The position numbers and the translations under genes are program-made. Positions 25,908-33,769 of a stretch of DNA of 64,000 bases are shown here, piece after piece (the stretch's first letter is position 1; every line of letters starts with the position of its first letter). The stretch is taken from assembly GCF_005222675.1 (NCBI RefSeq), contig NZ_STGE01000074.1, positions 124,001 to 188,000 on the forward strand, written 5' to 3'. The DNA is from Mycolicibacterium sp. CR10 (lineage in GTDB: Bacteria > Actinomycetota > Actinomycetes > Mycobacteriales > Mycobacteriaceae). The notes beneath the pieces were generated by a model, which made no database searches, was not told the origin of the DNA, and saw only the letters and a list, made by a program, of their open reading frames with translations.

Positions 25908-27541
25908 TGCTGACCCGTTTCGTCCGAAATCAGTTGATCATCTTCACAATCGCAGCGATCGTCGGTGTTGCGGTGATGCTCTTCGCCTACATGCAGGTGC
26001 CCACACTGCTCGGAGTTGGTCGTCTGACTGTGAAGCTGGAGTTGCCGGCTTCCGGTGGGCTCTACCGCTTCAGCAACGTCACGTACCGCGGTGTCCAGAT
26101 CGGCAAGGTGACGGGGATCGAACTGACCGAGACCGGTGCGGAGGCGACGTTGTCGCTCGAGACCTCGCCGAAGATCCCGGCGGATCTGAAGGCCGAGGTG
26201 CGCAGCGTGTCCGCGGTCGGCGAGCAGTATGTCGATCTTCGCCCGCTCACCGACGACGGCCCCTACCTGGAGGACGGGGCGCGAATCCCGGTGTCCGCGA
26301 CCACCATCCCGCAGCAAGTCGGGCCGATGCTCGACCAGATGAGCGCGCTGGTGGACAGCCTGCCGAAGGACAGGATCCCCGACCTGCTCGACGAGACGTT
26401 CAAGGCGTTCAACGGTGCCGGACCTGAGTTCGGTTCGTTACTGGACTCTGCGTCCACGGTGACCAAGGACCTCAACGGGGTCTCCGACCAGATGCGTGGG
26501 CTCATCGATGACGCGGGGCCACTGCTGGATTCACAGGCCGAGACCACCGACGCGATCCGTACCTGGTCCCGCAGTCTGGCCGGCGTCACGGAACAGGTCA
26601 ATCAGAACGACCCAGAACTGCGGTCGATCCTGCAGAACGGTCCGGGGTTCGCGCAGGAGGTCACGTCACTGCTGGATCAGGTGAAGCCGACGCTGCCGAT
26701 CCTGCTCGCGAACCTCAACACCGTGGGTCAGATACTCGTCACGTACAACCCGTCGCTGGAACAACTCCTCGTGCTGTTTCCCGGAATCATCGCCGCGCAG
26801 CAGTCTTTCGGGCTTCCGAAGAACAATCCCACAGGCCTGCCCGCCGGCGACTTCGCGCTCACCGTGGCTGACCCGCCGGCGTGCACGGTCGGATTCCTGC
26901 CGCCGTCGCAGTGGCGCAGTCCGGAGGACGAGACCACGCTCGACACCCCCGACGGGTTGTACTGCAAGCTTCCGCAGGACTCGCCGCTCAACGTCCGGGG
27001 CGCCCGCAACTACCCGTGCATGCAGTACCCCGGCAAGCGTGCCCCGACAGTGGAACTCTGCAACGACCCCAAGGGATTTCAGCCCTTGGCGGTACGCCAG
27101 CACTACCTGGGGCCCTCTCCGTTCGATCCGAACCTGATCGCACAGGGGGTACCGCCCGATACTCGGGTGGACGCCGACGATCGGATCTTCGCACCGGTGG
27201 AGGGCACGCCTCTGCCGCGCGGAGCAGCGCCTGCCAGCGCACCTGTCCCCAGCGCACCTGTCCCCGGCGCGCCTGCGCCGGTGCCGGTGCAACCTGCGGT
27301 CGCGCCACCTCCGGGCAACTCCTTCAACGGCACGCCGATACCCGCTGTCCCGCCGCCTCCGGGCGCGGTGCCCGCCGCACCGAGTGCCTTCGACGGCAAC
27401 GCTTCTGGACCCTCTGTCGCCAGTGCGACCTACGACCCGGCTACAGGCCAGTACCTGACGCCAGACGGTCAACTTCTCCAGCAGACGAACCTGGCCGCGG
27501 GGGCAGCGCCCAAGACGTGGAAGGACCTGCTCCCGACCTGA
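25907..27541 (+). CDS. mceF: Mce family protein MceF
   Basis: A 544-residue MceF: membrane segment (LIIFTIAAIVGVAVMLFAYM), MCE domain (YRFSNVTYRGVQIGKVTGI), helical region, a cysteine-bearing domain after it (ACTVGFLPPSQW, YCKLPQDSPLN, YPCMQYPG), and a Pro/Ala-rich tail that ends YLTPDGQLLQQ. It completes the operon. No clear terminator follows, and the next gene is convergent with a 19-bp gap. Confidence 0.94.
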   Translation: MLTRFVRNQLIIFTIAAIVGVAVMLFAYMQVPTLLGVGRLTVKLELPASGGLYRFSNVTYRGVQIGKVTGIELTETGAEATLSLETSPKIPADLKAEVRSVSAVGEQYVDLRPLTDDGPYLEDGARIPVSATTIPQQVGPMLDQMSALVDSLPKDRIPDLLDETFKAFNGAGPEFGSLLDSASTVTKDLNGVSDQMRGLIDDAGPLLDSQAETTDAIRTWSRSLAGVTEQVNQNDPELRSILQNGPGFAQEVTSLLDQVKPTLPILLANLNTVGQILVTYNPSLEQLLVLFPGIIAAQQSFGLPKNNPTGLPAGDFALTVADPPACTVGFLPPSQWRSPEDETTLDTPDGLYCKLPQDSPLNVRGARNYPCMQYPGKRAPTVELCNDPKGFQPLAVRQHYLGPSPFDPNLIAQGVPPDTRVDADDRIFAPVEGTPLPRGAAPASAPVPSAPVPGAPAPVPVQPAVAPPPGNSFNGTPIPAVPPPPGAVPAAPSAFDGNASGPSVASATYDPATGQYLTPDGQLLQQTNLAAGAAPKTWKDLLPT

Positions 27542-27560
27542 GCGGTGTCAGGCGGATCGT

Positions 27561-28079
27561 TCAGGACAGCTTGGTGACTGACACGGGTAGTTCGATGACG
27601 ACGGGCTTATTGACGCCGCACGCGCCGCTGTCGGTCTTGGTGTTGTTGCGACCCGCCATGAACTGGATGTCCTTGGCCACCGTCTCCTGGGTTGCGGGGT
27701 CGACACCCCACAGCAGATAGAACTGGTGGCCGTCGGCGAAGGTCCCATCGGGGCACGGCACCCAGTTGGGCACAGTGCGTTCGACGTAGTAGAAGGAATC
27801 GAGCCTGAGCGTGCCGGTCCAGCCCTGGTCGCTTGTCACCTCTCCGGTGCAGGAGATCGGACTCACGCAGGTCGACGAGACAGTCCAAGTCTCGAGCACC
27901 GACTGCTGTTTGAACTTGACCTCGTTGGTCCGCGCCCACTCGCCATCCGAGAACACCCGGTAGGTTCCGTTGAGCTCGGTCCCGAAGTTCGATGCATGAG
28001 CCGACGGCGCCCCGCCGAGACTGCCCAACACGGCAATCGCCGTCCCCGCCATGGAACCGATCACTCGTACAGCACGCAT
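27561..28079 (-). CDS. exported protein of unknown function
   Basis: A 172-residue exported protein. The signal peptide MRAVRVIGSMAGTAIAVLGSLGG ends near APSAHAS. The mature part has Cys pairs (SSTCVSPISCTG, VPCPDG, SGACG) and aromatic residues and resembles small exported mycobacterial proteins with one beta-rich domain. It is convergent to mceF and divergent from the exported protein at 28154. Being beside the mce operon suggests an envelope role, but none is shown. Confidence 0.8.
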   Translation of the reverse strand: MRAVRVIGSMAGTAIAVLGSLGGAPSAHASNFGTELNGTYRVFSDGEWARTNEVKFKQQSVLETWTVSSTCVSPISCTGEVTSDQGWTGTLRLDSFYYVERTVPNWVPCPDGTFADGHQFYLLWGVDPATQETVAKDIQFMAGRNNTKTDSGACGVNKPVVIELPVSVTKLS

Positions 28080-28153
28080 GCACGTAGCCTAATCCGGCCC
28101 AGAGTAATGCTCTCTGAAAGTGAGAATTTCGTTGCCGCACATGTGAAAATGGT

Positions 28154-28555
28154 GTGGTGCGGACCTTTGTTGCAGTGCTTGCTGCCGTAGTAGCGCCCGC
28201 GTTGGTTCTGACCGCGGCGCCTGTGTCGGCTCAGCCACCTCCACCGCCGCCGGGCGCCGACTGCAACTATCCCAACTGCACGCCCGGCATCGTTCCCCGA
28301 GTCGTGCTGGGGTCCTACTGCAACAACACCACCTATTTCGTGTTCGGGGTCACCGACTGGGGACGGCTGGTGTTCTGTGGTTCGCCAAGGCGATACGAGC
28401 CGCGCTGGTTCCGTTCACCCGAGATGCACGGGATCAAGAACGAAGGCGACCTGTGCCCGGCGCTTGAAGGCCAAGTCGCCCAGGCTCCGGATGGTCTGTT
28501 CCTGACGTGCGTCGCGAGGGACAACAAGTCCGCCTGGGAGCGCGGCGACCTCTGA
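28154..28555 (+). CDS. small secreted Cys-rich protein
   Basis: A 133-residue protein: hydrophobic signal peptide, cleavage after VSAQ near residue 28, a Pro-rich linker, then about 100 residues with six Cys (CNYPNC, SYCNN, FCGS, LCPAL, LTCV). The start is one of two consecutive GTG codons (28154 or 28157), with no strong RBS. Function not recognised. It could be in the same exported set as its neighbours. Confidence 0.72.
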   Translation: MVRTFVAVLAAVVAPALVLTAAPVSAQPPPPPPGADCNYPNCTPGIVPRVVLGSYCNNTTYFVFGVTDWGRLVFCGSPRRYEPRWFRSPEMHGIKNEGDLCPALEGQVAQAPDGLFLTCVARDNKSAWERGDL

Positions 28556-28564
28556 GCCCCGTGC

Positions 28565-29011
28565 TCACCACGGGCGCAGCGAGCAGAGCGCTCCTTTGAT
28601 ACCCGAGTCGGTCGCGACCACCACATCGTCGACACGCAGCTCGCACACGAAGCCCGGGTCGCCCAGAGGCACCGTCGTGGCGGTGGGAAGGCTGACCACC
28701 ACCATGGCCCACTGGTCGGGGTTCGCCAGCATGGCATCGAACGTCCACGCCTTACCCGGTCCGAGGTTGGCCTCGACGTTGGGGCTGTAAAGGTATGGGT
28801 TGTGGCTGTATTCGGCCCAGTTCGGCGGGTCGACCTCGCGGTAGTAGATCTCGGCGTTGACGATGTCCTGGCTGGCACCCACGGTGTAGCGCACGTGATG
28901 CAGGGCGGGCTGGGCGCCGGCCGGCGCGCCTGCGACGACGGCGCTCGCCGCGAACATGCCGACCGCGGACGCGACGACGAGTGGAAACGGCTTGTAGAAC
29001 AGCATTTTCAA
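28565..29011 (-). CDS. small exported protein, MmpS-like fold possible
   Basis: A 148-residue protein with signal peptide or anchor (PLVVASAVGMFAASAVVAGAPAGA). The mature part HHVRYTVGASQDIVNAEIYYREVDPPNW resembles the pattern of MmpS-type domains (a strand, then x-Y-Y-x motif), but it is not a clear member. ATG at 29011 or 29005. It lies between the small secreted protein (convergent) and the P450 at 29066 (same strand, upstream). Confidence 0.75.
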   Translation of the reverse strand: MKMLFYKPFPLVVASAVGMFAASAVVAGAPAGAQPALHHVRYTVGASQDIVNAEIYYREVDPPNWAEYSHNPYLYSPNVEANLGPGKAWTFDAMLANPDQWAMVVVSLPTATTVPLGDPGFVCELRVDDVVVATDSGIKGALCSLRPW

Positions 29012-29065
29012 ATCTTAGAACGCTGCTTCCTGTGATGTGTCCCGATTGGAAAGTGCTGTCTGTCG

Positions 29066-30355
29066 CTACGTGACCGGCGTGAATTTGATGTTGATCTCGG
29101 TGAGCCCGCGCAGGATGAAGGTGGGCTCGTAGTTGTAACTCCGCTGCCCGGCCGGTCCGTGCTTCTCCTCGTCGATGGTGATGTCGGCCATCCGGTCGAG
29201 GATGCGCTCGATCGACACGCGTCCCTCGACGCGCGCCAGTGGGCCGCCCGGGCAGGAGTGCGCGCCGCGGCCGAAAGCGATGTGCTCGCGCACGTTCTTG
29301 CGGTCGAGATCGAACTCGTGGGGGTGGTCGAACTTGCCGGGGTCGCGATTGACGGCGCCGGGGCACACCATCAGGGTGGTGCCTGCGGGCACGTCCATGC
29401 CGCCGACGGTGGTGTGCTTCTTCGCCAGCCGGAACTGGCTTTTCACCGGAGCGTCCATCCGCAGCGCCTCCTCGACGAAGATCGGGATGCGGCTGCGGTC
29501 CTTGCGGAGCGTCTCTTGGATGTCGGGGTGGTCGCCGAGCACCTTCAACGATGCGGACAGCAGTTTGGTGGTGGTCTCCTGGCCCGCGGCGAACAGGAAC
29601 GTCGCCGAGCGGGCGACCTCGAGGACAGGGGGCGTCGAACCGTCCGGGTACTTGGCGGTGGCCAGCGCGGTCAGCACGTCGTCGCGGGGGGACTCGCGTC
29701 GTTCCTCGAGGTAGGCGACGAACGTCTCGTCGAGCCACTCCAGCGGGTTGGTTCCGACCAAGTCGTCGTGATCGAGCGAGCCGACGATGGCACCCGGTCG
29801 CGGCGCGCCGAGAACGGTGCGGAACCGCGTGTGGTCCTCCTCGGGCACGCCCAGGAGATCGGCGATCACGAGCATCGAGAACGGCTTGGCGTAGGCGGTC
29901 AGGAACTCGCACTGGCCGACAGGTTCCCTGCGGAAGATGTCGTCCAAGACCTCGTCGGCGAGCCGCCACATGAAGTCCTCGTTCTCCTTCAGTCGGCTCG
30001 GGGTGAGCAACCGGTTGAGGAGTGAGCGCGCGTTGGTGTGGTCGGGCGGGTCCATCGTCACCATGTGCTCGAACATCGGCATCAGCGGCCGGTGCTCGGT
30101 GATCTGATCGGTGATGTCGTCGCCCTCGGGGGTGAACGGCAACGGCGGGAACGGGCCTGCCACAGCAATACACGACGAGAACGTGTCCGTGTCCTTGAGC
30201 ACCGTCGCCGCCTCGTCGTACCCGGTGATCGCGAGCACGCCGTAGTTCGGTTCCTTGACGATCGGGCATTTGCTGCGCAGGTGATCGAAGTACGGGTGCG
30301 GGTCCGGCACAAGAGACTGATCGGTGAAGTAGTCGATCGTGTCGAAGTCGCTCAT
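29066..30355 (-). CDS. cytochrome P450
   Basis: A 429-residue P450: haem loop FGRGAHSCPGG (ligand Cys368), I-helix FAAGQETTT, K-helix EEALRMDAPV. GGGAGG lies 9 bases before the ATG at 30355. It has no ferredoxin gene beside it, so it must use one of the ferredoxins at 2042 or 12310, or another elsewhere. The divergent TetR gene begins 200 bp away, so this P450 is a candidate target of that regulator. Confidence 0.92.
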   Translation of the reverse strand: MSDFDTIDYFTDQSLVPDPHPYFDHLRSKCPIVKEPNYGVLAITGYDEAATVLKDTDTFSSCIAVAGPFPPLPFTPEGDDITDQITEHRPLMPMFEHMVTMDPPDHTNARSLLNRLLTPSRLKENEDFMWRLADEVLDDIFRREPVGQCEFLTAYAKPFSMLVIADLLGVPEEDHTRFRTVLGAPRPGAIVGSLDHDDLVGTNPLEWLDETFVAYLEERRESPRDDVLTALATAKYPDGSTPPVLEVARSATFLFAAGQETTTKLLSASLKVLGDHPDIQETLRKDRSRIPIFVEEALRMDAPVKSQFRLAKKHTTVGGMDVPAGTTLMVCPGAVNRDPGKFDHPHEFDLDRKNVREHIAFGRGAHSCPGGPLARVEGRVSIERILDRMADITIDEEKHGPAGQRSYNYEPTFILRGLTEINIKFTPVT

Positions 30356-30416
30356 GAGCAGTGCCTCCCGGGGCTGGCGGGTGTGTGGTTTCGCGGGTTT
30401 GCGAATTCCGTCGAGA

Positions 30417-30438
30417 ATGCTGAGCATCTGCTTAGCAT
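30417..30438. promoter_or_regulatory. dyad between P450 and TetR genes
   Basis: ATGCTGA and TTAGCAT are arms of a 22-bp dyad with an 8-base spacer, one mismatch in seven. It lies 62 bp upstream of the P450 start and about 118 bp upstream of the TetR start. It differs from the RAGAAY operators and may be the site for the local TetR. A GAGAAT half-site overlaps at 30413. Confidence 0.45.
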
Positions 30439-30555
30439 GGTGTAAGAGTTAGGGTCAAGATTCGGGGCGACGTCGGTGTCACGATCTGAGCGACGATGCG
30501 GATCGGAACAGCGTGACCCCGGGGAACGAGCATCGGCTAAGAAGCGGGAGTGGGT

Positions 30556-31209
30556 ATGGCATCGCCGCGACGAATCGGGGCGCCGGACGCGAAGAACCGC
30601 GTCGTGCTGCTCGATGCTGCGGAACAGTTGCTGATCGAGGAGGGCTACGCCGCGGTCACGTCGCGGCGGGTCGCTGACCGGGCCGGCCTCAAGCCGCAAC
30701 TGGTGCACTACTACTTCCGGACCATGGAGGATCTGTTCCTGGCAGTGTTTCGTCGCAGGGCCGAAGAAGGTCTGGCGGTACTCGCCACGGCCCTGCAGAC
30801 GCCACAGCCGTTGTGGGCGCTGTGGCGGTTCAGTACGGCACCCGAGGCCACCCGCTTGACGATGGAGTTCATGGGTCTTGCCAATCACCGCAAAGCCCTG
30901 CGGGCCGAGATCGTCTACTACGCAGAACGTTTCCGGGAGGAACAGAACAAGGCGATCGCCAGCGCGCTGCGTCGCCATGGAATCGATGACACCGCGGTCC
31001 CGCCGGTCGTGTGGACGGTCTTCGCGACGAGCGTGTCGCAGGCCATGGTGATGGAACGTGCGCTGGGAATGTCCACCGGGCACGCGGAGACCTTCGAATT
31101 CTGTGAGCAGTGGCTGCGCCGTCTCGAGGGTGAGCCGCCTCCTGCACCGGGCGACGCCGACGGATCGTCCGCCCTGGCAGCCTCTGCCCGCAGCTCTCAC
31201 CGGGGATAG
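30556..31209 (+). CDS. TetR family transcriptional regulator
   Basis: A 217-residue TetR regulator: the N-terminal helix-turn-helix is VADRAGLKPQLVHYYF at about residues 28-43, followed by a helical ligand domain. The ATG at 30556 (GGGAG 5 bases upstream) is preferred to GTG at 30550. It is divergent from the P450, the usual layout for a local repressor. It is the only TetR gene in the island, so it is the first candidate to bind the recurring RAGAAY/RTTCTY operator, though the best copy of that operator is not in its own promoter region. Confidence 0.92.
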   Translation: MASPRRIGAPDAKNRVVLLDAAEQLLIEEGYAAVTSRRVADRAGLKPQLVHYYFRTMEDLFLAVFRRRAEEGLAVLATALQTPQPLWALWRFSTAPEATRLTMEFMGLANHRKALRAEIVYYAERFREEQNKAIASALRRHGIDDTAVPPVVWTVFATSVSQAMVMERALGMSTGHAETFEFCEQWLRRLEGEPPPAPGDADGSSALAASARSSHRG

Positions 31210-31254
31210 CTCACTACTGCCACCGATGCCCACACACGGGTGATCGTCAAACGT

Positions 31255-32421
31255 TCAGAGCGACAAGATCGTTGCCGATGCGGTGCCGGGTGCGCCGTAG
31301 ACCTGCGCGAGACCGACTCGCGGCTTGCCGGGGACCTGGCGGTCGCCGGCTTCGCCCCGAAGCTGGCGGACCAATTCGTGCACCTGTCGCAGGCCGGAGG
31401 CGCCGATCGGCTCGCCGTTGGCGATCAGGCCGCCATCGGTGTTGATGGGGATGGCGCCGTAGATCTCGGTCGCGCCGTCGGCGAGCAACTTCTCCTGATC
31501 GCCGTCGGCGCACAGCCCCGTCTCGGCCATGTGGATGATCTCGGCACCAGCGTCGGTGTCCTGTAGCTGCGCGATATCGATGTCCTCGGGCCCGATGCCG
31601 GCCGCCTCGTAGGCGGCCTTGGCTGCGTACACCGTCGGTGAGGGATCCTCGTCCAGCGGTGCCGAGGTGGCGTGCACCTCATAGGCTCCGAATGTGCGCG
31701 TGCGAATCTCGCTGGCACGCACGAACACTGGCTTGTCGGTGTACTTGTGCGCGAGGTCGGCGCGGCACATGATGACCGCGGCTGCACCCTCGTCAGGTGC
31801 GCAGAACATGTACTGGCGCAGTGGGTAGTTCAGCACCGGCGATGCCATGATCTCGTCGATCGAAATCTCCTTGCGCCGGAACGCATTCGGGTTCAGGACG
31901 CCGTTGCGGAAATTCTTGTTGGCCACCCGCGCCAACGTCTCCTCGGAGATACCGTGCTTGTGGATGTAGTGATTGGCCTTCATGCCGAAGAACTTGGTGG
32001 TGACGAACTGGCCGTTCTCGGCATACCACTGCGGCAGTGCGAGTTTGGCGGGATCGTCGGTGAACGCGCCGCGAGGGTGCTTGTCCAGGCCGATGGCGAT
32101 CCCGATGTCGTACTTGCCCAGTCGGATCGTGTCCGCCGTCTGCTGAATCGCCGAGGCCGCGGTGGCGCAGGCATTGAACACGTTGGTGAACGTGATGCCG
32201 GTCAGGCCGACCAGTCGGGTGACGGCGTCGGGATTGGACACCTCGTAGCTGCCGCCGAAGCCGAACTGGATGTCCTTCCATCCGACACCGGCGTCGTCGA
32301 GCGCCAGATGGATTGCCTCGGCGCCCATCTCCATCGCGGTCTTGTCGAATCGGCCGAACGGATGCAGACCCACACCGATGATCGCGACTTCACCGGCGGC
32401 GTCGGGGGAGGTGGTGCTCAT
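31255..32421 (-). CDS. thiolase-like lipid-transfer protein (Ltp2-type)
   Basis: A 388-residue thiolase-superfamily protein: VAIIGVGLHPFGRF at the N-terminus, FNACATAASAI, NTDGGLIANGEPIGASG and the end VYGAPGTASATI. It resembles Ltp2-type proteins that act with DUF35 partners as retro-aldolases in steroid side-chain loss. The adjacent DUF35 gene (10-bp gap) supports that pairing. TAGGAG precedes the ATG at 32421. Aldolase action is inferred. Confidence 0.88.
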   Translation of the reverse strand: MSTTSPDAAGEVAIIGVGLHPFGRFDKTAMEMGAEAIHLALDDAGVGWKDIQFGFGGSYEVSNPDAVTRLVGLTGITFTNVFNACATAASAIQQTADTIRLGKYDIGIAIGLDKHPRGAFTDDPAKLALPQWYAENGQFVTTKFFGMKANHYIHKHGISEETLARVANKNFRNGVLNPNAFRRKEISIDEIMASPVLNYPLRQYMFCAPDEGAAAVIMCRADLAHKYTDKPVFVRASEIRTRTFGAYEVHATSAPLDEDPSPTVYAAKAAYEAAGIGPEDIDIAQLQDTDAGAEIIHMAETGLCADGDQEKLLADGATEIYGAIPINTDGGLIANGEPIGASGLRQVHELVRQLRGEAGDRQVPGKPRVGLAQVYGAPGTASATILSL

Positions 32422-32431
32422 ATCCGGGCTC

Positions 32432-32872
32432 CTATCCGCTGACCGGCTGGAACGCGAAGGTGATGACTTCGTTGCCGTCGGCGTCGGTGGTGAACGGGAT
32501 CATGGTCAGCTCGACGGACTGGCCGAATTCCAGCTTGGCCGGGTCGTTCTCGGTGAGCCTGGCCTCGACACGGATCACGTCATCGAGTTGAACGAGCCCG
32601 ACGCCGAACGGGACGAAGTCCTTGCCGGTCGGGCCGGCGTAGGGCGCGCCCGGCGGGAAGCCCTGGGTGGTCCACGCGATCAACGTGCCCGTGCGCGGCA
32701 GTAGCACTTCCGACATGGTCCCTTCGCTGCACCGCGGGCAGCGCTGCTGCGCGGGGAAGGTGGTGGCGCTACAGCTGTCGCACTTGCTGCCGACGAGCTG
32801 CGGCTTGTCCTCCGGCCATGTGGATATCTCGGGCGCGAGTGCCCTCTGGGTGGTCGACACGGGACCGACCAT
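32432..32872 (-). CDS. DUF35 OB-fold/zinc-ribbon protein
   Basis: A 146-residue DUF35 protein: zinc ribbon CDSC and CPRC near residues 31-50, then an OB fold (GTLIAWTTQGFPPG, VRVEARLTEND). It is the partner of the thiolase-like protein next to it and matches the N-terminal half of the fused protein at 399-2045. The ATG at 32872 has no clear Shine-Dalgarno; a GTG at 32860 is the alternative. An operator dyad begins 14 bp upstream. Confidence 0.88.
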   Translation of the reverse strand: MVGPVSTTQRALAPEISTWPEDKPQLVGSKCDSCSATTFPAQQRCPRCSEGTMSEVLLPRTGTLIAWTTQGFPPGAPYAGPTGKDFVPFGVGLVQLDDVIRVEARLTENDPAKLEFGQSVELTMIPFTTDADGNEVITFAFQPVSG

Positions 32873-32885
32873 AATCGGAAATGAC

Positions 32886-32904
32886 GTTCTCGTCTAGAGA
32901 GAAC
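32886..32904. promoter_or_regulatory. operator GTTCTC-N7-GAGAAC
   Basis: GTTCTC and GAGAAC are perfect 6-base arms with a 7-base spacer, centred on TCTAGA. It lies just upstream of the DUF35 start at 32872. The same everted spacing occurs at 7898 and 33717. Confidence 0.65.
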
Positions 32905-32972
32905 AAGGACGTTCGACCGGTGTCGGCCCTGGTGTCGGCACCGACGTCGGGCTTATCCCGTTACGTGCCCCG

Positions 32973-33689
32973 CTACTTGCTCTTCGTGACGATCTTGTCC
33001 GCTGCGGCCCAGTGTTCGTCGGACACCCACAGCCGGGCGAAGGCCGCGACGGCCTCGGTGGTGGGGACGCCGCGCATCACTCGTTTGACCTGGCCGGCGG
33101 GTGCCGTGGCCAGGGATCTGCCGATCGCCCGCCATTGTTCATCGAACGAAGCGCGCGGCAGAACCTGATCGACCAGCCCGATGCGCTCGGCTTCGGCGGC
33201 ATCGATAATCCGCCCGGTGCCCGCCAGCAGCAGCGCCTTGCTGTAGCCGACCAGAGCCGCAAGCCGCTCGGCGCCACCCCACGCGGGCATGATCGCCAGC
33301 GCCACCTGGTTGAAGCCGATCCGGATGTCCTCAGCGGCCAATCGGATGTCGGCCGCCACCGCGAACTCGGCACCACCGCCGAGCGCATGGCCGTTGAGCG
33401 CTGCCACCACCGGGGCCGGGAACCCCGCGATGCGGTCGCAGATCGACCTCATCCGGAACGCCATCGCGGAGGCCTGGGCCTCTGTGCGCAGGGCACTGAG
33501 TTCCTTGAGGTCGCCACCGGAGACGAACGCCCGGTCGCCTGCTCCGGTCAGGACGAGCGCAGACGCCCCTTCGGCGCCGTCGAGGGCCTTCTCGAGCTGG
33601 TCCATGGTCTCGAGTGAGATCGCGTTCCGGGCGTGTGGGCGATCGATGGTGATGATCGCCAGACCGTCGTCGAGTTCAAGGTCTACCAT
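32973..33689 (-). CDS. enoyl-CoA hydratase/isomerase family
   Basis: A 238-residue crotonase: TIDRPHARNAIS, the oxyanion-hole stretch FVSGGDLKEL, and GHALGGGAEFAVAADIRLA. The usual second catalytic Glu region reads MPAWGGAERL, so one acid is in GGAE. AAAGGGAG lies before the ATG at 33689. It is divergent from the FadD at 33770 with an operator array between them. It likely hydrates an enoyl-CoA in the island's beta-oxidation step. Confidence 0.9.
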   Translation of the reverse strand: MVDLELDDGLAIITIDRPHARNAISLETMDQLEKALDGAEGASALVLTGAGDRAFVSGGDLKELSALRTEAQASAMAFRMRSICDRIAGFPAPVVAALNGHALGGGAEFAVAADIRLAAEDIRIGFNQVALAIMPAWGGAERLAALVGYSKALLLAGTGRIIDAAEAERIGLVDQVLPRASFDEQWRAIGRSLATAPAGQVKRVMRGVPTTEAVAAFARLWVSDEHWAAADKIVTKSK

Positions 33690-33694
33690 CGCGC

Positions 33695-33735
33695 ATTCTC
33701 CCTTTGCGGTATTGGCATTCTCAGCAGCGGAGAAT
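33695..33735. promoter_or_regulatory. operator array in divergent hydratase/FadD promoter
   Basis: ATTCTC at 33717-33722 and GAGAAT at 33730-33735 form a perfect pair with a 7-base spacer. Another ATTCTC at 33695 is exactly 22 bp upstream, two helical turns, so two dimers could bind the same face. The array ends 34 bp before the FadD ATG and starts 6 bp from the hydratase ATG. Confidence 0.68.
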
Positions 33736-33769
33736 AGCATCGCCACTGAGCTGGAGGTGCTGCAGAAGC

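Noticed and set aside
18089..27541. Calling the operon mce4 (cholesterol importer)
   Set aside because: Operon structure is the same in all mce loci. The neighbours are not the known mce4 set, so only a generic Mce label is justified.
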